A stretch of DNA of 64,000 nt, taken from assembly GCA_008330645.1 (NCBI GenBank), contig VLTN01000014.1:372001-436000 (forward strand), written 5' to 3'. The stretch comes from Cafeteria roenbergensis (lineage: Eukaryota > Sar > Bigyra > Bicosoecida > Cafeteriaceae). A program made the translations under genes and the position numbers. Within the stretch, counting starts at the first letter, position 1; each line of letters starts with the position of its first letter. A model generated the notes under the pieces. It saw nothing but the letters and a program-made list of their open reading frames with translations. It had not been told where the DNA came from and searched no databases. Shown here piece by piece: positions 42,011-51,932 of this stretch.

Positions 42011-43969
42011 ATGGCCGCTGCTGACCGCGAAAAGGACGCAGCGGTGCCGACACGCGAAGCGTCGCGGCCTCGGCGCTGCTTCGGGACCTGCTCGGGAGCG
42101 ACAGCGCTGGTCCTCGTCATGGCGGCGTTTCAGTTCTGGCACTGGTTCCGCCCCAGCGAGCCGTACCTGGTCGATATTCTGTCCGAAGACATGGGAGTGC
42201 CGTCTCACGTAGTCTACAACGAGATATTTCCCTGGTCCACCTACGCCCTGCTGCCGGCCACGCTCTTGTCCGCCATCATCTTCGAAGTGTTCGGCTTCGG
42301 CTCCGCACTGCTTCTGGCTGCCGTGGGGGACGTTGTGACGGTGTTGCTCGTCGTGGGCAGCGGCGGGGCGATGGCAATGCTCCTGGCCAGCCAGTTGACG
42401 TTCGCGCTGTCATTCGCAGCGGTCTTCACGTCCGTCGCCACGCTGTTCGCGCTGCTGCCGCCGGAGCTCTACCAGCGCGCGTCGTCGTACAACAGGGCGG
42501 CGTCGCTGCTGGGCACGATTCTGTCCTCGCTGGTGGGGCAGGCGCTCCAGTCTGCCGGCCTGCGCTGGGACACGCTGTGGGGCACCGTGACGGGCACCAG
42601 CGTCTCCCTCGTCATCATCATCGCCGCCCTCGGTGCCAGGGTCCTCCGCCCCCACGCCCTGGCCGACGCGCCAGCGGCCCAGCCGGCCGCCCTGGATCGG
42701 GTCGCTGCCAAGGCCGGCCGCCCGGGCTCTGCCCCCGCGGTTGCGGCGGCGGCAGACGACACCGCCGCCGCGCCTGCCAGCGAAACGGAGGCGCTCGCAG
42801 AGTACCCGTTGGGGTCCCGGCGCGGCCTGGCGGCGCTCGACGACGCCGCGTCGGTGGCCTCGTCGGACGGCTCCTCTCTGTGGGGCATCGCGGCCGCGGA
42901 CGTCACCCCCACGCGCATCGCGGACAGGATGCGCAAGGTAGCGCGGTCCGCCGCGCGGTCCTACTCCTCCCCCGCCGTCTTCGCGCTCTCGCTGTGGTCG
43001 GCCGGCCTGCGGGCGTCGCACACGCTGGCCCTCACCTACTGGCAGTCCCTCCTCGACATGCTGCGGCCAGAGCACAACGGGTCGGGGAACGGCGCCATTT
43101 ACGCCGTGGCGTACCTCTGCGCAGCCGCGGCGGCCTGCCTGCCCGTGGTGGCGGAGTGGGTCTCCAAGAGCGAGCACCCGGCCTGCGCCTGGCTCCGAGC
43201 GAGGCTCTCTTGCTGCTGCTGGCGGAGCGACGGGGGCGTCAGCGCGCCTGGCGTTGCAGGCTTCGCTGTGGCCTGCATGCTCCCCGCGACGGCGCTGGGG
43301 GCCATGGCCGCCGCGACCTCCGTCGAGCTTGCGGCAGGAGCCTTTGTGGTGTTCCACGCGAGCTCGGAGGCCCTGATGGTGGTTGCGTCTGCGTGGATCG
43401 GCAAGACGATGGTGGCGGAGCAGGGTCTGCTGCCAGCCGCCGCCGTCCAAGGGGGCGCTAGCCATCGCCCTGCCCACGCGGCAGGCCCGAGCGACGCGGA
43501 CTCCGATTCGGATGAGTCAGACGGGCCCAGCACCCCCGGGGCACGGCAGGCCGACGAGGCCGCGCTCGGCGAGGAGGAGGCCCTCCGCCCGGACGAAGTG
43601 GGCTCCTTGCGCTGGCCAGGCCAAGGCGCAGGCGCAGCGGGCAGCGGGGGGCGCGCGAGGCCGCTTCTCTCCGACAGCGGGCGCGCCGGCGCGCCAGCCC
43701 GCGATCGCCCTCGGCGGGCAGGAAAGGGCGTGTACTTTGCGGCGGTGCTGGGCTGCAACGCGCTCGTGGGAATGCTGGTCCAGGTGGCGGTGCAGGCGGG
43801 CGTGCAGTCAGGCGGCAACCCGCTGAGGCTTCAGACGCAGTTTGCGGTGTTTGCGGGCGTCATTGCGGCCACCGTGGTGCTTGGACTGGCCGTGGTCAGC
43901 GGCGCGGCGTGCTGCTGCGGGGCGGGCTCCAAGCCGTCGGGCGAGTCGTTGCGGCTCGTGAGCCGATGA
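42011..43969 (+). CDS. SLC19-family (reduced folate/thiamine carrier-like) membrane transporter
   Basis: 652 residues from ATG at 42011. SLC19 proteins carry folates or thiamine across the plasma membrane through 12 spans. The N-half matches the family pattern: FRPSEPYLVDIL (family: FxPxExF-xxYL), VYNEIFPWSTYALLPATLL, and ELYQRASSYNRAASLLGTIL followed by SSLVGQ (family: RYQRVAGYSRAAVLLG...SxxGQ). The C-half has NGAIYAVAYLCAAAAACLP and a last pair of spans around VYFAAVLGCNALVGMLVQVA and LQTQFAVFAGVIAA, matching the family's ...FQLYSVYF end. Two low-complexity loops (about residues 220-290 and 480-565) are expanded compared with animal members of about 500-590 residues. Which substrate is carried cannot be told. 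An earlier in-frame start would add up to 52 basic residues that do not look like the family. Confidence 0.75.
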   Translation: MAAADREKDAAVPTREASRPRRCFGTCSGATALVLVMAAFQFWHWFRPSEPYLVDILSEDMGVPSHVVYNEIFPWSTYALLPATLLSAIIFEVFGFGSALLLAAVGDVVTVLLVVGSGGAMAMLLASQLTFALSFAAVFTSVATLFALLPPELYQRASSYNRAASLLGTILSSLVGQALQSAGLRWDTLWGTVTGTSVSLVIIIAALGARVLRPHALADAPAAQPAALDRVAAKAGRPGSAPAVAAAADDTAAAPASETEALAEYPLGSRRGLAALDDAASVASSDGSSLWGIAAADVTPTRIADRMRKVARSAARSYSSPAVFALSLWSAGLRASHTLALTYWQSLLDMLRPEHNGSGNGAIYAVAYLCAAAAACLPVVAEWVSKSEHPACAWLRARLSCCCWRSDGGVSAPGVAGFAVACMLPATALGAMAAATSVELAAGAFVVFHASSEALMVVASAWIGKTMVAEQGLLPAAAVQGGASHRPAHAAGPSDADSDSDESDGPSTPGARQADEAALGEEEALRPDEVGSLRWPGQGAGAAGSGGRARPLLSDSGRAGAPARDRPRRAGKGVYFAAVLGCNALVGMLVQVAVQAGVQSGGNPLRLQTQFAVFAGVIAATVVLGLAVVSGAACCCGAGSKPSGESLRLVSR

Positions 43970-44437
43970 CCGGAGGGTCAGGGCGGGGGAAATCTATGAA
44001 ATGCCGGTGTGCGGCCCTTGTGCGTGGCTGCGTGGTTGCGTGTTCGCGGGATAGCGTATGGAGGGGTGGGAGACTGCCCCCAGCAACGGGCAGGTGCTGG
44101 TGCATGTGGTCGGCGCGCGGCGGCAAGCGCCGGCTCATTCGCTCAGCTTGCAAGGCGCCGCGCTCACCCCCACGCGAGCGAGCAGAGCTGTGCACCCGCA
44201 GGGAGAGCCCCTTCACCGCATTGGCGAGCGGAGGAGAGCAGGGCCAAATAGTGATGTCAGCACCGTGAGCCTGCGCGGCGATGATATGGCGCGCTGAAAC
44301 GCGGAGCGGCAGGCATGGCTCATTGCACAGCCTGACTTCAACTGCCGCGGCCGCGCTGCCAGCGGGCGCCTGGAGAGGGCTGCCTGCCGGGCCAGCCGAC
44401 GAGGCGCTTGCGGCCCGGGCGGGCACTCAGGGGGCGC
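43970..44437. other. Convergent intergenic spacer
   Basis: 468 bases between the stops of the SLC19-like and G6PD-like genes. It is somewhat less GC-rich; no gene recognised. Confidence 0.4.
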
Positions 44438-46903
44438 TCAGTCTTGCTGCTCCATCGCCAGCTCCGCAGGCTGCTTGGGCCGGGGGGCGGCGAAGGCTTC
44501 AAGGCAAGTCGTGGTTCTGCCGCCTGCAACCACGCATAGTGGCTCGTCGTCGTCGGCTGAGCCGGTGGCAGCAGCGGCGCCGGCGCCGGCATCGGCGTCG
44601 GCGGGCGCGTCAGCACTGGCCAGGCGGTTGCTGCGGCGCTGCTTCCGGATCTCTGCCGCGCGCTGCTTGCGGCGCCGCTCCTGCTTCTCTGACTCAAGCA
44701 TGTCGGTGGCCAGGTCGCGAAGCATGGGCGGCAGCGAGCCTCGGGACATGGCGCGCCACTTGCTGCCCTCTGACCCGGGGGCGAGTGAGCAGGACTTGTC
44801 GTGGCACGCCACAGTTCCCGCGGCGCCAATGCCTGCCCACATGGTGTCCCCGTCGGCGTATACTCGGACCGGAGTGCTTTCGCTGTCGGCAGCCTCGAAC
44901 ACGGGGTCCCACACTCGGAACAGCGCGAGCGCCTCCTCAGGGCTGACCACGCGAGTCAGGGACCCAGACGCAGGGCCGTCGGCGGAGCGTGACGCGCGGG
45001 TTGACGCAGCCTCGGCGAAGATGGAGGCGTAGGCGTCGGCGTGCCCGGGGGTGCTGGCAAGAAGGTCGGCGGCCACGTCCATGGGAAGGGAGGCCCCGTC
45101 GGCTGCCACGCCAGCCTCTGCGAGGAGCTCCTCGCGGGGCTTGAGAACGGCGACGAAGGCCGTGGCAGCGCCGCCAGCGCCGCCAACGAGCACGCGCATG
45201 GACGCCGGCACAGCCACGGGCAGAGCCAGCTGTGTGCGGTAGGCGGCCGGCCGCTCGAGGATGGCTGCAGGGCCAGTGACGTTGACGATCACCGCGCCAG
45301 TCCCGTTGAGCTTGGCCACAATGGGGCGCTGCCACGCCAGCAGGTGTGCCGAGTCGGGGTCGGTGGGCCAGACGGGCAGGCCCGAGGCCTCGGCCTCTGC
45401 CGCGGAGAGGGCCAGCGGGACGACTCCGTGAACGAGCATGGTGAGGCGGCCGCGGGGCCCGAGCTCGAGGCGGACCAGGGCGCGGCGTTTGCCGAGGCGC
45501 TTGCCGCCGGCGATCACGAGGGGCACCCCCATGAGGTCCGGCGGCGAAACCTCGACGGTCCCGGGCGGGCCCTCGGCCTGCGGGGCGGTGCCGCTGAAAG
45601 CGAGCGACACGCGGCCCGCCGTGGCAACACGCGAGGCTGCCGCTGCGCCGGGGCCGTCCGCAGCAGAGCCTGCAGCGGCAGCGGCGGCAGCAGCGGCGTA
45701 CCCCTCGTGCTGGCCGAGGAGCAGCGCGGCGTTCTCGCGGTTCATCGGCATGGCGGGCCGGAGCGAACGAATGACGCGGGTGCGGGCCGCTGCGTCGACA
45801 CGGGGCGCGGGCACGGTGGCCGCTGCAGCGACAGTTGCCCAGTCAGGGGTGCCGGCGGCGCCCGAGGCAGCGGCAGTGAGCACCGGGCTGGTGTCAGAAG
45901 CACCCACCACAGCAAGCTCAGGGTCGGGGCCGGCGGCCGACCAGGCGGGCAGCACGGCCGCCGCCACGGGAGCAGAATCGGCGGTCGACGGGTTAACCTC
46001 AGCAGCTGAGATGGACGCGCCCGAGGCCAGCTGGGACATCTGCACAGCCGATTCCGGGAGGCGCAGCGGCGCCACTGCGAGTGCCACGAGCTCGGTGAGG
46101 TGGTTTTGAGCGACGTCGCGCAAGAAGCCGCCGGATTCCTCGTACACGGCAGCTCGGTGGTCGGCGCCAGCATCCTCCTCGGCCACAACAGAAATGTGGT
46201 TCAGCCGGCGCCAGTGCCAGAGGGACGCGAACCGAGGGCCCGCGGCGGCCCGGAAGGCCGTGATGGCGGTGGCGCCAGCCTTGGCAAGGTAGTGGTCCAC
46301 AATGCCCACGGTGCCACCCGCGCTCTCCCACGCTCCGAGGGCTTCCAGCTGGGTTTGGGCCGCGGCGCCATCGCGGCCCAACGGTTTCTCTACGAGAATG
46401 ACTGCGCTGCGCAGCGGATCGCCTCCCCCGCCGGCTGGCGCGCAAGCCCGGGCAAGCCCGCGAACGAGCTCGGGAACCGCCGAGGGAGGGACTCCAAGGT
46501 GGAACACACGCCGAAGCTCCTCTGCGCCCCCGGCAGCCGCGTCGAGCCCGGTGCAAAGGTCCTGCAGCTCCGAAGGGGTGCCGACGGTGCGAACCGAAAG
46601 GCTGGTTCGGACAAAGGAGTCCAGCGCGCTCTCGCAACTTCCGGCTGACTTGAACACGGAGCCTTTGCAAGCCGCCTCAGGGGCGAGCGCACTCCGAACG
46701 GCCGCGCTGGTGTTTGATGACCGGCCAACAGCCGTGACTTCCAGCCCGCGGCCAGTCAGTGCCCAAAGCTCGAACGAGGCTTGCAGGGTGAACCTGCTTG
46801 CCAGATCGCCGGTCGCTCCAAACAGCACCAGCTGCTGGGCTGGCGAGCGCGCAGTGGCAAGAGCAGCGACCAGAGCAAGCAACAACGCCGCTGAAGTCCG
46901 CAT
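44438..46903 (-). CDS. Secretory-pathway glucose-6-phosphate dehydrogenase-like protein
   Basis: 821 residues from ATG at 46903, which opens a typical signal peptide (MRTSAALLLALVAALATARS). G6PD oxidises glucose 6-phosphate with NADP+; animal H6PD does so in the ER lumen. Family motifs present: nucleotide-binding LVLFGATGDLASR, VEKPLGRD, the catalytic stretch VDHYLAKAG (family RIDHYLGKE), FLRDVAQNHLTEL with the general-base His, RSLRPAM, GQHEGY, and a C-terminal PGHADAYASIFAEA plus VRVYADGDT. Cytosolic G6PD is about 500 residues; the excess is an Ala/Ser-rich insert (about residues 275-345 and around the GQHEGY motif) and a basic tail. No 6-phosphogluconolactonase domain as in H6PD was recognised, and the end (MEQQD) is not a KDEL-type signal. 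GYAAAAAAAAAG is a low-complexity run. The substrate and compartment are therefore open. Confidence 0.8.
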   Translation of the reverse strand: MRTSAALLLALVAALATARSPAQQLVLFGATGDLASRFTLQASFELWALTGRGLEVTAVGRSSNTSAAVRSALAPEAACKGSVFKSAGSCESALDSFVRTSLSVRTVGTPSELQDLCTGLDAAAGGAEELRRVFHLGVPPSAVPELVRGLARACAPAGGGGDPLRSAVILVEKPLGRDGAAAQTQLEALGAWESAGGTVGIVDHYLAKAGATAITAFRAAAGPRFASLWHWRRLNHISVVAEEDAGADHRAAVYEESGGFLRDVAQNHLTELVALAVAPLRLPESAVQMSQLASGASISAAEVNPSTADSAPVAAAVLPAWSAAGPDPELAVVGASDTSPVLTAAASGAAGTPDWATVAAAATVPAPRVDAAARTRVIRSLRPAMPMNRENAALLLGQHEGYAAAAAAAAAGSAADGPGAAAASRVATAGRVSLAFSGTAPQAEGPPGTVEVSPPDLMGVPLVIAGGKRLGKRRALVRLELGPRGRLTMLVHGVVPLALSAAEAEASGLPVWPTDPDSAHLLAWQRPIVAKLNGTGAVIVNVTGPAAILERPAAYRTQLALPVAVPASMRVLVGGAGGAATAFVAVLKPREELLAEAGVAADGASLPMDVAADLLASTPGHADAYASIFAEAASTRASRSADGPASGSLTRVVSPEEALALFRVWDPVFEAADSESTPVRVYADGDTMWAGIGAAGTVACHDKSCSLAPGSEGSKWRAMSRGSLPPMLRDLATDMLESEKQERRRKQRAAEIRKQRRSNRLASADAPADADAGAGAAAATGSADDDEPLCVVAGGRTTTCLEAFAAPRPKQPAELAMEQQD

Positions 46904-47700
46904 CGCGACCCTGCCCCCTCGAAGCAGCGCAGCCCCAGTGGTCGGTGGCGCACCCATTCGCGCCTCAACTTGTGCCACGTAAAGGCGCGGCTCTGCCAGC
47001 GTGATCCCATCACCGCAGGAGTCACTGGCGGGCCAAGGCGACCACGGCGAGGGCTGATGCCGCCATTGCTGCAAGTCATAGAGCGCTTGGCGGTTTGCGA
47101 GGCCGGCGAGCCCCCGTCGCCGGTGCCGCTGCGCGGGGTGCCCTTGTCGCGCGGACTTGGCGAATGCAGCGGTGCTCGGAGGGGGGAAGCGGTTTCTCGC
47201 GTGTCGCGAGGCAGCAAATAGTTGCGGATGCGACCAGGGAAGTGGCCCTAGACGAACGCGACCCATGTATGGTTGGGTGGGGCAAGGGTAGGTTGGACGC
47301 GGACATCCTCCGTTGCCGTGAAGCACGTCGGAGCCGAACTGGCTGCTACTGTCCAGTCTGCTGGGGCGCGCCGCTGGGATGTGTGCCCTTCTTGTGCTGG
47401 CACGATCCAAGTCTAAGGGCGCGCACAAGCTGCGCGTGTGCTCCCGCCCGTGCAGCCCGGAGCGACGGCTGGTTGCATACGCTGCAGATGCCCAGGCGCG
47501 ATCCAGCGGATCGGCCCGAGATGCTCGGGCGTGTGAAATTGGGGAATGCAGGCCACCGGCGCCCTTCGGGTTGTCGCATGGGTCCAGCATTGGAGACTGG
47601 CAAGCTTGGGTTGGACGCTCGACGAGAAACCGTGCGTAGCAGCGTCCAGGGGCCGCAGCTGGCTTCAGCGAGCTAGGGCTCAGCCGGAAAGGGGGTGGTG
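46904..47700. other. 5' flank of the G6PD-like gene
   Basis: GC-rich sequence in which the minus-strand frame of the G6PD-like gene stays open upstream without resembling the family. It presumably contains the promoter. No other gene was recognised. Confidence 0.35.
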
Positions 47701-50239
47701 GTGGCAGCCGTCGGCACGGAGCTAACAGCTGGTGGCGCCTCGCATGCCCGAATGCCAGTGCTGCGCTGAGGGGTGGCACTCTACCTCACAGTTCCCGGTG
47801 CAAGTGGCGACGCATCACTTGCTAGATCCGTCATCCATCCCCGTCCCGCAAGAAGCCACTGACTCCCCTTCGGCTGGCCCTGCTGGCCCGCTGGGCGTCT
47901 GCGCGACATTGAACCCAGCTTACCAGGTCGGGGACACCCTCGGCACCTCCTTGACTGAATGAACATCGTTGGGTGACTCGGCCACATGAACACCGGCGAG
48001 GACGTGGAATTTGACCGAGTGGCCGAGCATGCCGAGATCCCGCGCTCAGACCCTGCATGCAGCACCAGCTGCGGAATCCATGCGATAGGCGTGGCCCGCA
48101 ATCGACCCGGACAACAATCTTGAGGGGGTCTTGAAAATGAATCAGAAGACGGTGGCTTGCAGGCAATTTCAAACCAGGTGCTCATCCGGCGCCATGATCG
48201 CGGTGGGCTTCAGTGGCGCACCAATGCTTCGAAGAGCTGTGGTTCAAAGAAGTGCAGTGGTGGACCATGCGGCTACACTGCCAGTGCTGGGCGCAACCGC
48301 CAGGCGCTTGCCCGGAGCACATATGTTGCACCAGTCGCAACTGAGGCATTGCAAACGAAGACGTAGCTGGGAAGAAGCGACCAAGTCCGATGCAAGGAAA
48401 CAGACTCAGACTGAAAGCTGGAAGACGTGAATCTCACGAACAATGTGAGGTCAGGCACGACGGATTGCGAAGGAGTATCTCGACGCCCAACTGCCGCAAA
48501 ACGGCTTGCCCGTTCGCTTGTCGCGCCAATCTGTCGATGGCTGAGAAGGCGGACAGCCGTGAAATGATTGCTTGTGCTCAAGTCTCTTAGCATTGTCGGG
48601 CAGTGGCAAAGTCTCATGTTCAATCTTGGACACAGCTCCAAGTGCTCGGCAGAGAGGAAGCATAACCTAACGCAAACATAGCAATTGAATTGGTGGTCGT
48701 CATCAACTGGCATGATCTGCTTCGTCAACGCGCTTGAGTCCTGCTGCCAGGGACCTCTTGCTGTATTCTGTTCGGATTGGGTGAGAGTTCTCCCCAAGGC
48801 AACCAAGAGCTTGAAGTCTCAAGAGTGCAAACAGCCGCAGGCGGCGTGCAATGCCAACGTCTTTGCGTGCAGCGCCTGCAGCAGACACTCAATTGTTTTG
48901 GTGGTTCATTGCATTCACGACGCGTGTTGAATGAACTCGGCCGTGATCACTGCAAGCTTTGCCGGCCCACGTGGTTGCTTGCACGATCATCGATGTCTCT
49001 CAACCCATATGTGGCGGAGGCGACTTCTCAGGAAGGCAAGGGATCACTGCAAAGGGAAAGGTTTACGCACTCCAGCTAGGTGCAAGGTTGTCCTCGATGG
49101 CATGCCCCCAGTTTGCATACGTGCAGGTCTGACACAGCTGGATTCGGTCTTGATCCCGAACTTGCCTTTGAGTTGCGCGAAGGCAAACCATTCGCCACGA
49201 ATGCCCTCTCATTCATGCCGCAGGAAGATCACTGCTTGGATGGACTGATAAGCGGGGCGTGCACTTTTGTCCCGGGGTTGACATCGTTTGGAGTGCCTTT
49301 GGGTGCTTAAGTGCGTGTTGCGTTCCAGCTCCGCGCGCTGCATCATCTCTCCAAGCACAGGACATCGGAAAAGTCAGCCCGCAGCCGCTGGTGGTCGTCG
49401 ACGCTCTTCAGCGGGTGCTGCGTGGGACAGCCGCACTTCTTGCGGTGACAATTCACAGCGTGTCTTCGAATGAGTTTGCTTGATGCCCTTATAGTGCTTG
49501 GTCGAACGACGCTCTCGTGCCTGTGTCAGGCGTGCAAGCCTCAAGCTCCTCCGCCACCTTCGCCTCCAGGTGGCCAGTTTCCGGCGTAGTTGAACCGCTC
49601 CGCTTCGCCGCCCCAAAAGAGTCTGTCTGATGCGCCTCACAGGCGTCAAGGCTGGCTGATGAGCAGAACGTGCACGTCCAGCTGGTTCCCTATCGTCACG
49701 GCAGACACAGACCGAAGTCGAAACCAAAGAGTTTGCGGAGGACGTGTACGACGCGCCTCCAACGTGGCCGAAGAGGTGTCGATGCTCAACATGGAGGCGG
49801 ACGGGCTGCAGCTCGGTGCCTGGTTGCAAGGACGACGGAGGGGGCGGCGACAAGTCCTCCCGGCGCTCGGCGGTTGGCAAGGAGCTTGGAGGACCTGACC
49901 GGCGCTCGCTGCGCCGCGGCCTCGCCCACTGCCAAACCTGTGGGACGGGACGTCGACGTGGACCCGATTGCGTACCAAAGCGCCAGCCCGGCGGGTGCGC
50001 GGGCGGGCAGGGCACCCAGGGAGCAAGCAGGCACCACCGTCACTTTTCGGGCCGTTGGTTTCGACGGACAGCATTGTGCTGTTTGCACGAGCGAGACAGC
50101 TGCTGCGCGATGGCACCCGATTCGCGAAATTCGTGCCAGGTGATCAGCGCCAGTGTCTGGCAGGTTCAATGCTGAATCGAACCCCTTGCCTGTGGCCGTG
50201 CTGGCTGGTGTGTGAGGGGCTGTCGAGGGTGCGGCATCG
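47701..50239. other. Lower-GC region without a recognised gene
   Basis: Composition falls to about 50-55 % GC (for example 48421-48480 is 50 %) against about 70 % in the flanking genes. Only short frames occur. The most protein-like are 49080-49310 on the plus strand (DPELAFELREGKPFATNALS, ending in a stop) and a piece near 48220-48340. No splice chain could be built and no family recognised. It may be an intron-rich gene, a decayed sequence or plain intergenic DNA. Confidence 0.45.
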
Positions 50240-50967
50240 TTGGGAGTCGCTGTCGGCTCAGACAATTGCTTTAACTCGCAGGCAAAATGTCGTGGATTGC
50301 TCAGCTGTGTGGATTCTGGCTGTGTTGATGTCCGAGGCAGGCAGCTGCAACAAAGGTACAGCCGTGCGGCCGCTGAACACAGGCCGGTGGTCAACATCAC
50401 TCACGAGCCGATGCTATTTGTCGCAAGCGCTGCTTCAGGCAGAAATTCTGCGCGATGGAATTTGACGTTTGCACCCTTCGGACGAGCGATGCAAGCAAAC
50501 TTGGACGGGTTCCGCCCTCGCGGTGACTTGAACGGGTGCATGCAACTTGCGAAGCCCGCGTGGCCACTTCTCAAGGAAGCCTGCCGCGACGCTGAGTGCT
50601 CGCTCGCTGACGGCCTGTTGTGCGTGCAGCGTCGGACCCACTGTCGGGCAAGGCAGAGTGTCGGGCCCGAGAGCCTCGTTGCTTCCAGTCCCCAGGCGGA
50701 CGGGCGGGCTTCTTTTTGCCGCAGCCGCGCTTGTTTCCTGTTGTGTTGGAGGAGGCTCGTGTCGTGTGAGGCGCTCAGCTCGGTGTCCCGGTCCAGTTCG
50801 CCCGCGGGCTTCGACAGGGTGGCCCGGACGCAGCCTTTTGAACATCGTAGAGGAACGGGCTCGTACATCACACACGTAAAGGCCCATAAAGCAGTGGGAG
50901 CGAGCTGCGTTGGGCGCTTCGTCTGCTGCAGCCGACTCCGTGCAGGTTGCATCGACGCAGCTGGCTT
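50240..50967 (+). other. Uncertain open frame beside the PPR gene
   Basis: A plus-strand frame starts at 50240 (MGVAVGSDNCFNSQAKCRGL) and stays open into the antisense of the PPR gene. Its first 140 residues have a mixed, not strongly GC-biased composition with a Cys-containing start and VVNITHEPMLFVASAAS, so coding is possible. No family, splice site or homologue is recognised. Confidence 0.2.
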
Positions 50968-51708
50968 CTACCGGGGGCGCCTCCTTCCCGCACTACCCGA
51001 CCCCCGGGCCGCCGCCGCTGCGGGGGGCGCATCTTCGTCTGCCTCCTCCGGGGCATCGCGTCTGGTGCCGGAGCGATGCGAAGCCGTGAGTGGCTCCGCC
51101 GCGTCGGCCAGGGCCCGGTGCAGTCGCTTACTGGACGGCTTGAGAGGGTTGCTGTCGTTGCGCGGCACGTATGCCATCATCTTTGCAATCGTGGTGCGCC
51201 TGGGGACGATGCCGGCATCGCGCATTTTCTCCATAGCGACCAAGGCGCCCTCGGTGTCCTTCTGCATCACGTAGAGCCCGACCAGCGAGCGGGAGAAGAG
51301 GATGTCGACCTTGAACCCCTGGGACGGCATGCGCAAAATCACGTCCAGCGCACGGGCCGCGTTGCGCTGCTGCATGTAGGCCGAGAACAGCGCGGTGATG
51401 ACGGAGTGGCTTGGGCCAACGCCCCGCTTGCGCGCCTCGACGATGAGCGCCTCGATGCCGGACGCGTGGCCTTCTGCCGCAAGGGACACCGCCCGCATCT
51501 CGAGCTCAGTCAAGACAAGCTGGTCCTTGGCCTGCTGCTTGGAGTCGTGCACAGCTTGGACGTGCGCGGGGCGTGGCCGGCGGCGTCGCGAGCCTTGTGC
51601 GGAGGGGTCCGCCGTCTCCCGTGCCCAGGCGGCCAGGCTCACGCCGAAGCAGCGAACCTGCGGCCTCAGGGCCACGCGAGCTGCGGCCGACGCGCGTACA
51701 AGGGCCAT
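50968..51708 (-). CDS. PPR-like (pentatricopeptide) protein, probably mitochondrial
   Basis: 246 residues from ATG at 51708. The N-terminus (MALVRASAAARVALRPQVRC) is basic, hydroxylated and lacks acidic residues, like a mitochondrial targeting peptide. The middle has helix-pair repeats of about 35 residues typical of PPR proteins: GIEALIVEARKRGVGPSHSV, TALFSAYMQQRNAARALDVI, RSLVGLYVMQKDTEGALVAM and EKMRDAGIVPRRTTIAKMMA. PPR proteins bind organelle RNA; with only two to three repeats the binding role is uncertain. The C-terminus is acidic, then Arg rich. An in-frame upstream extension to 51933 is possible but would overlap the start of the divergent HGSNAT gene, so the inner ATG before the targeting peptide is preferred. 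Confidence 0.7.
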   Translation of the reverse strand: MALVRASAAARVALRPQVRCFGVSLAAWARETADPSAQGSRRRRPRPAHVQAVHDSKQQAKDQLVLTELEMRAVSLAAEGHASGIEALIVEARKRGVGPSHSVITALFSAYMQQRNAARALDVILRMPSQGFKVDILFSRSLVGLYVMQKDTEGALVAMEKMRDAGIVPRRTTIAKMMAYVPRNDSNPLKPSSKRLHRALADAAEPLTASHRSGTRRDAPEEADEDAPPAAAAARGSGSAGRRRPR

Positions 51709-51932
51709 TGCGGCCGGGGCAAAAGTGCAGTTGTCCGAGAGGCTCTGCCGGGGCTGCCCGAGCAGGGGGATGTATCGCCGCCGCGCCGTCTGCTCCAGCA
51801 CTTGGCTGGCCTGCGCGGCTACCCGAGAGCGCACCGCCCCTCGGCACCCCCTGGCGTGCAAACGCCCTCGCATCCCTGGCGCGCACTGCCTGGCGAGCGC
51901 GAGCGAGCAGTCTTCGCCAAAGTTCAACACCA
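51709..51932. promoter_or_regulatory. Bidirectional promoter region, PPR-like / HGSNAT
   Basis: 224 bases between two divergent starts. No clear core promoter motif is visible; the assignment rests on gene orientation. Confidence 0.45.

Noticed and set aside
49374-50400. Overlapping frames of 100-213 residues on both strands
   Set aside because: No consistent frame, no motif and no splice chain. Left as unassigned sequence.
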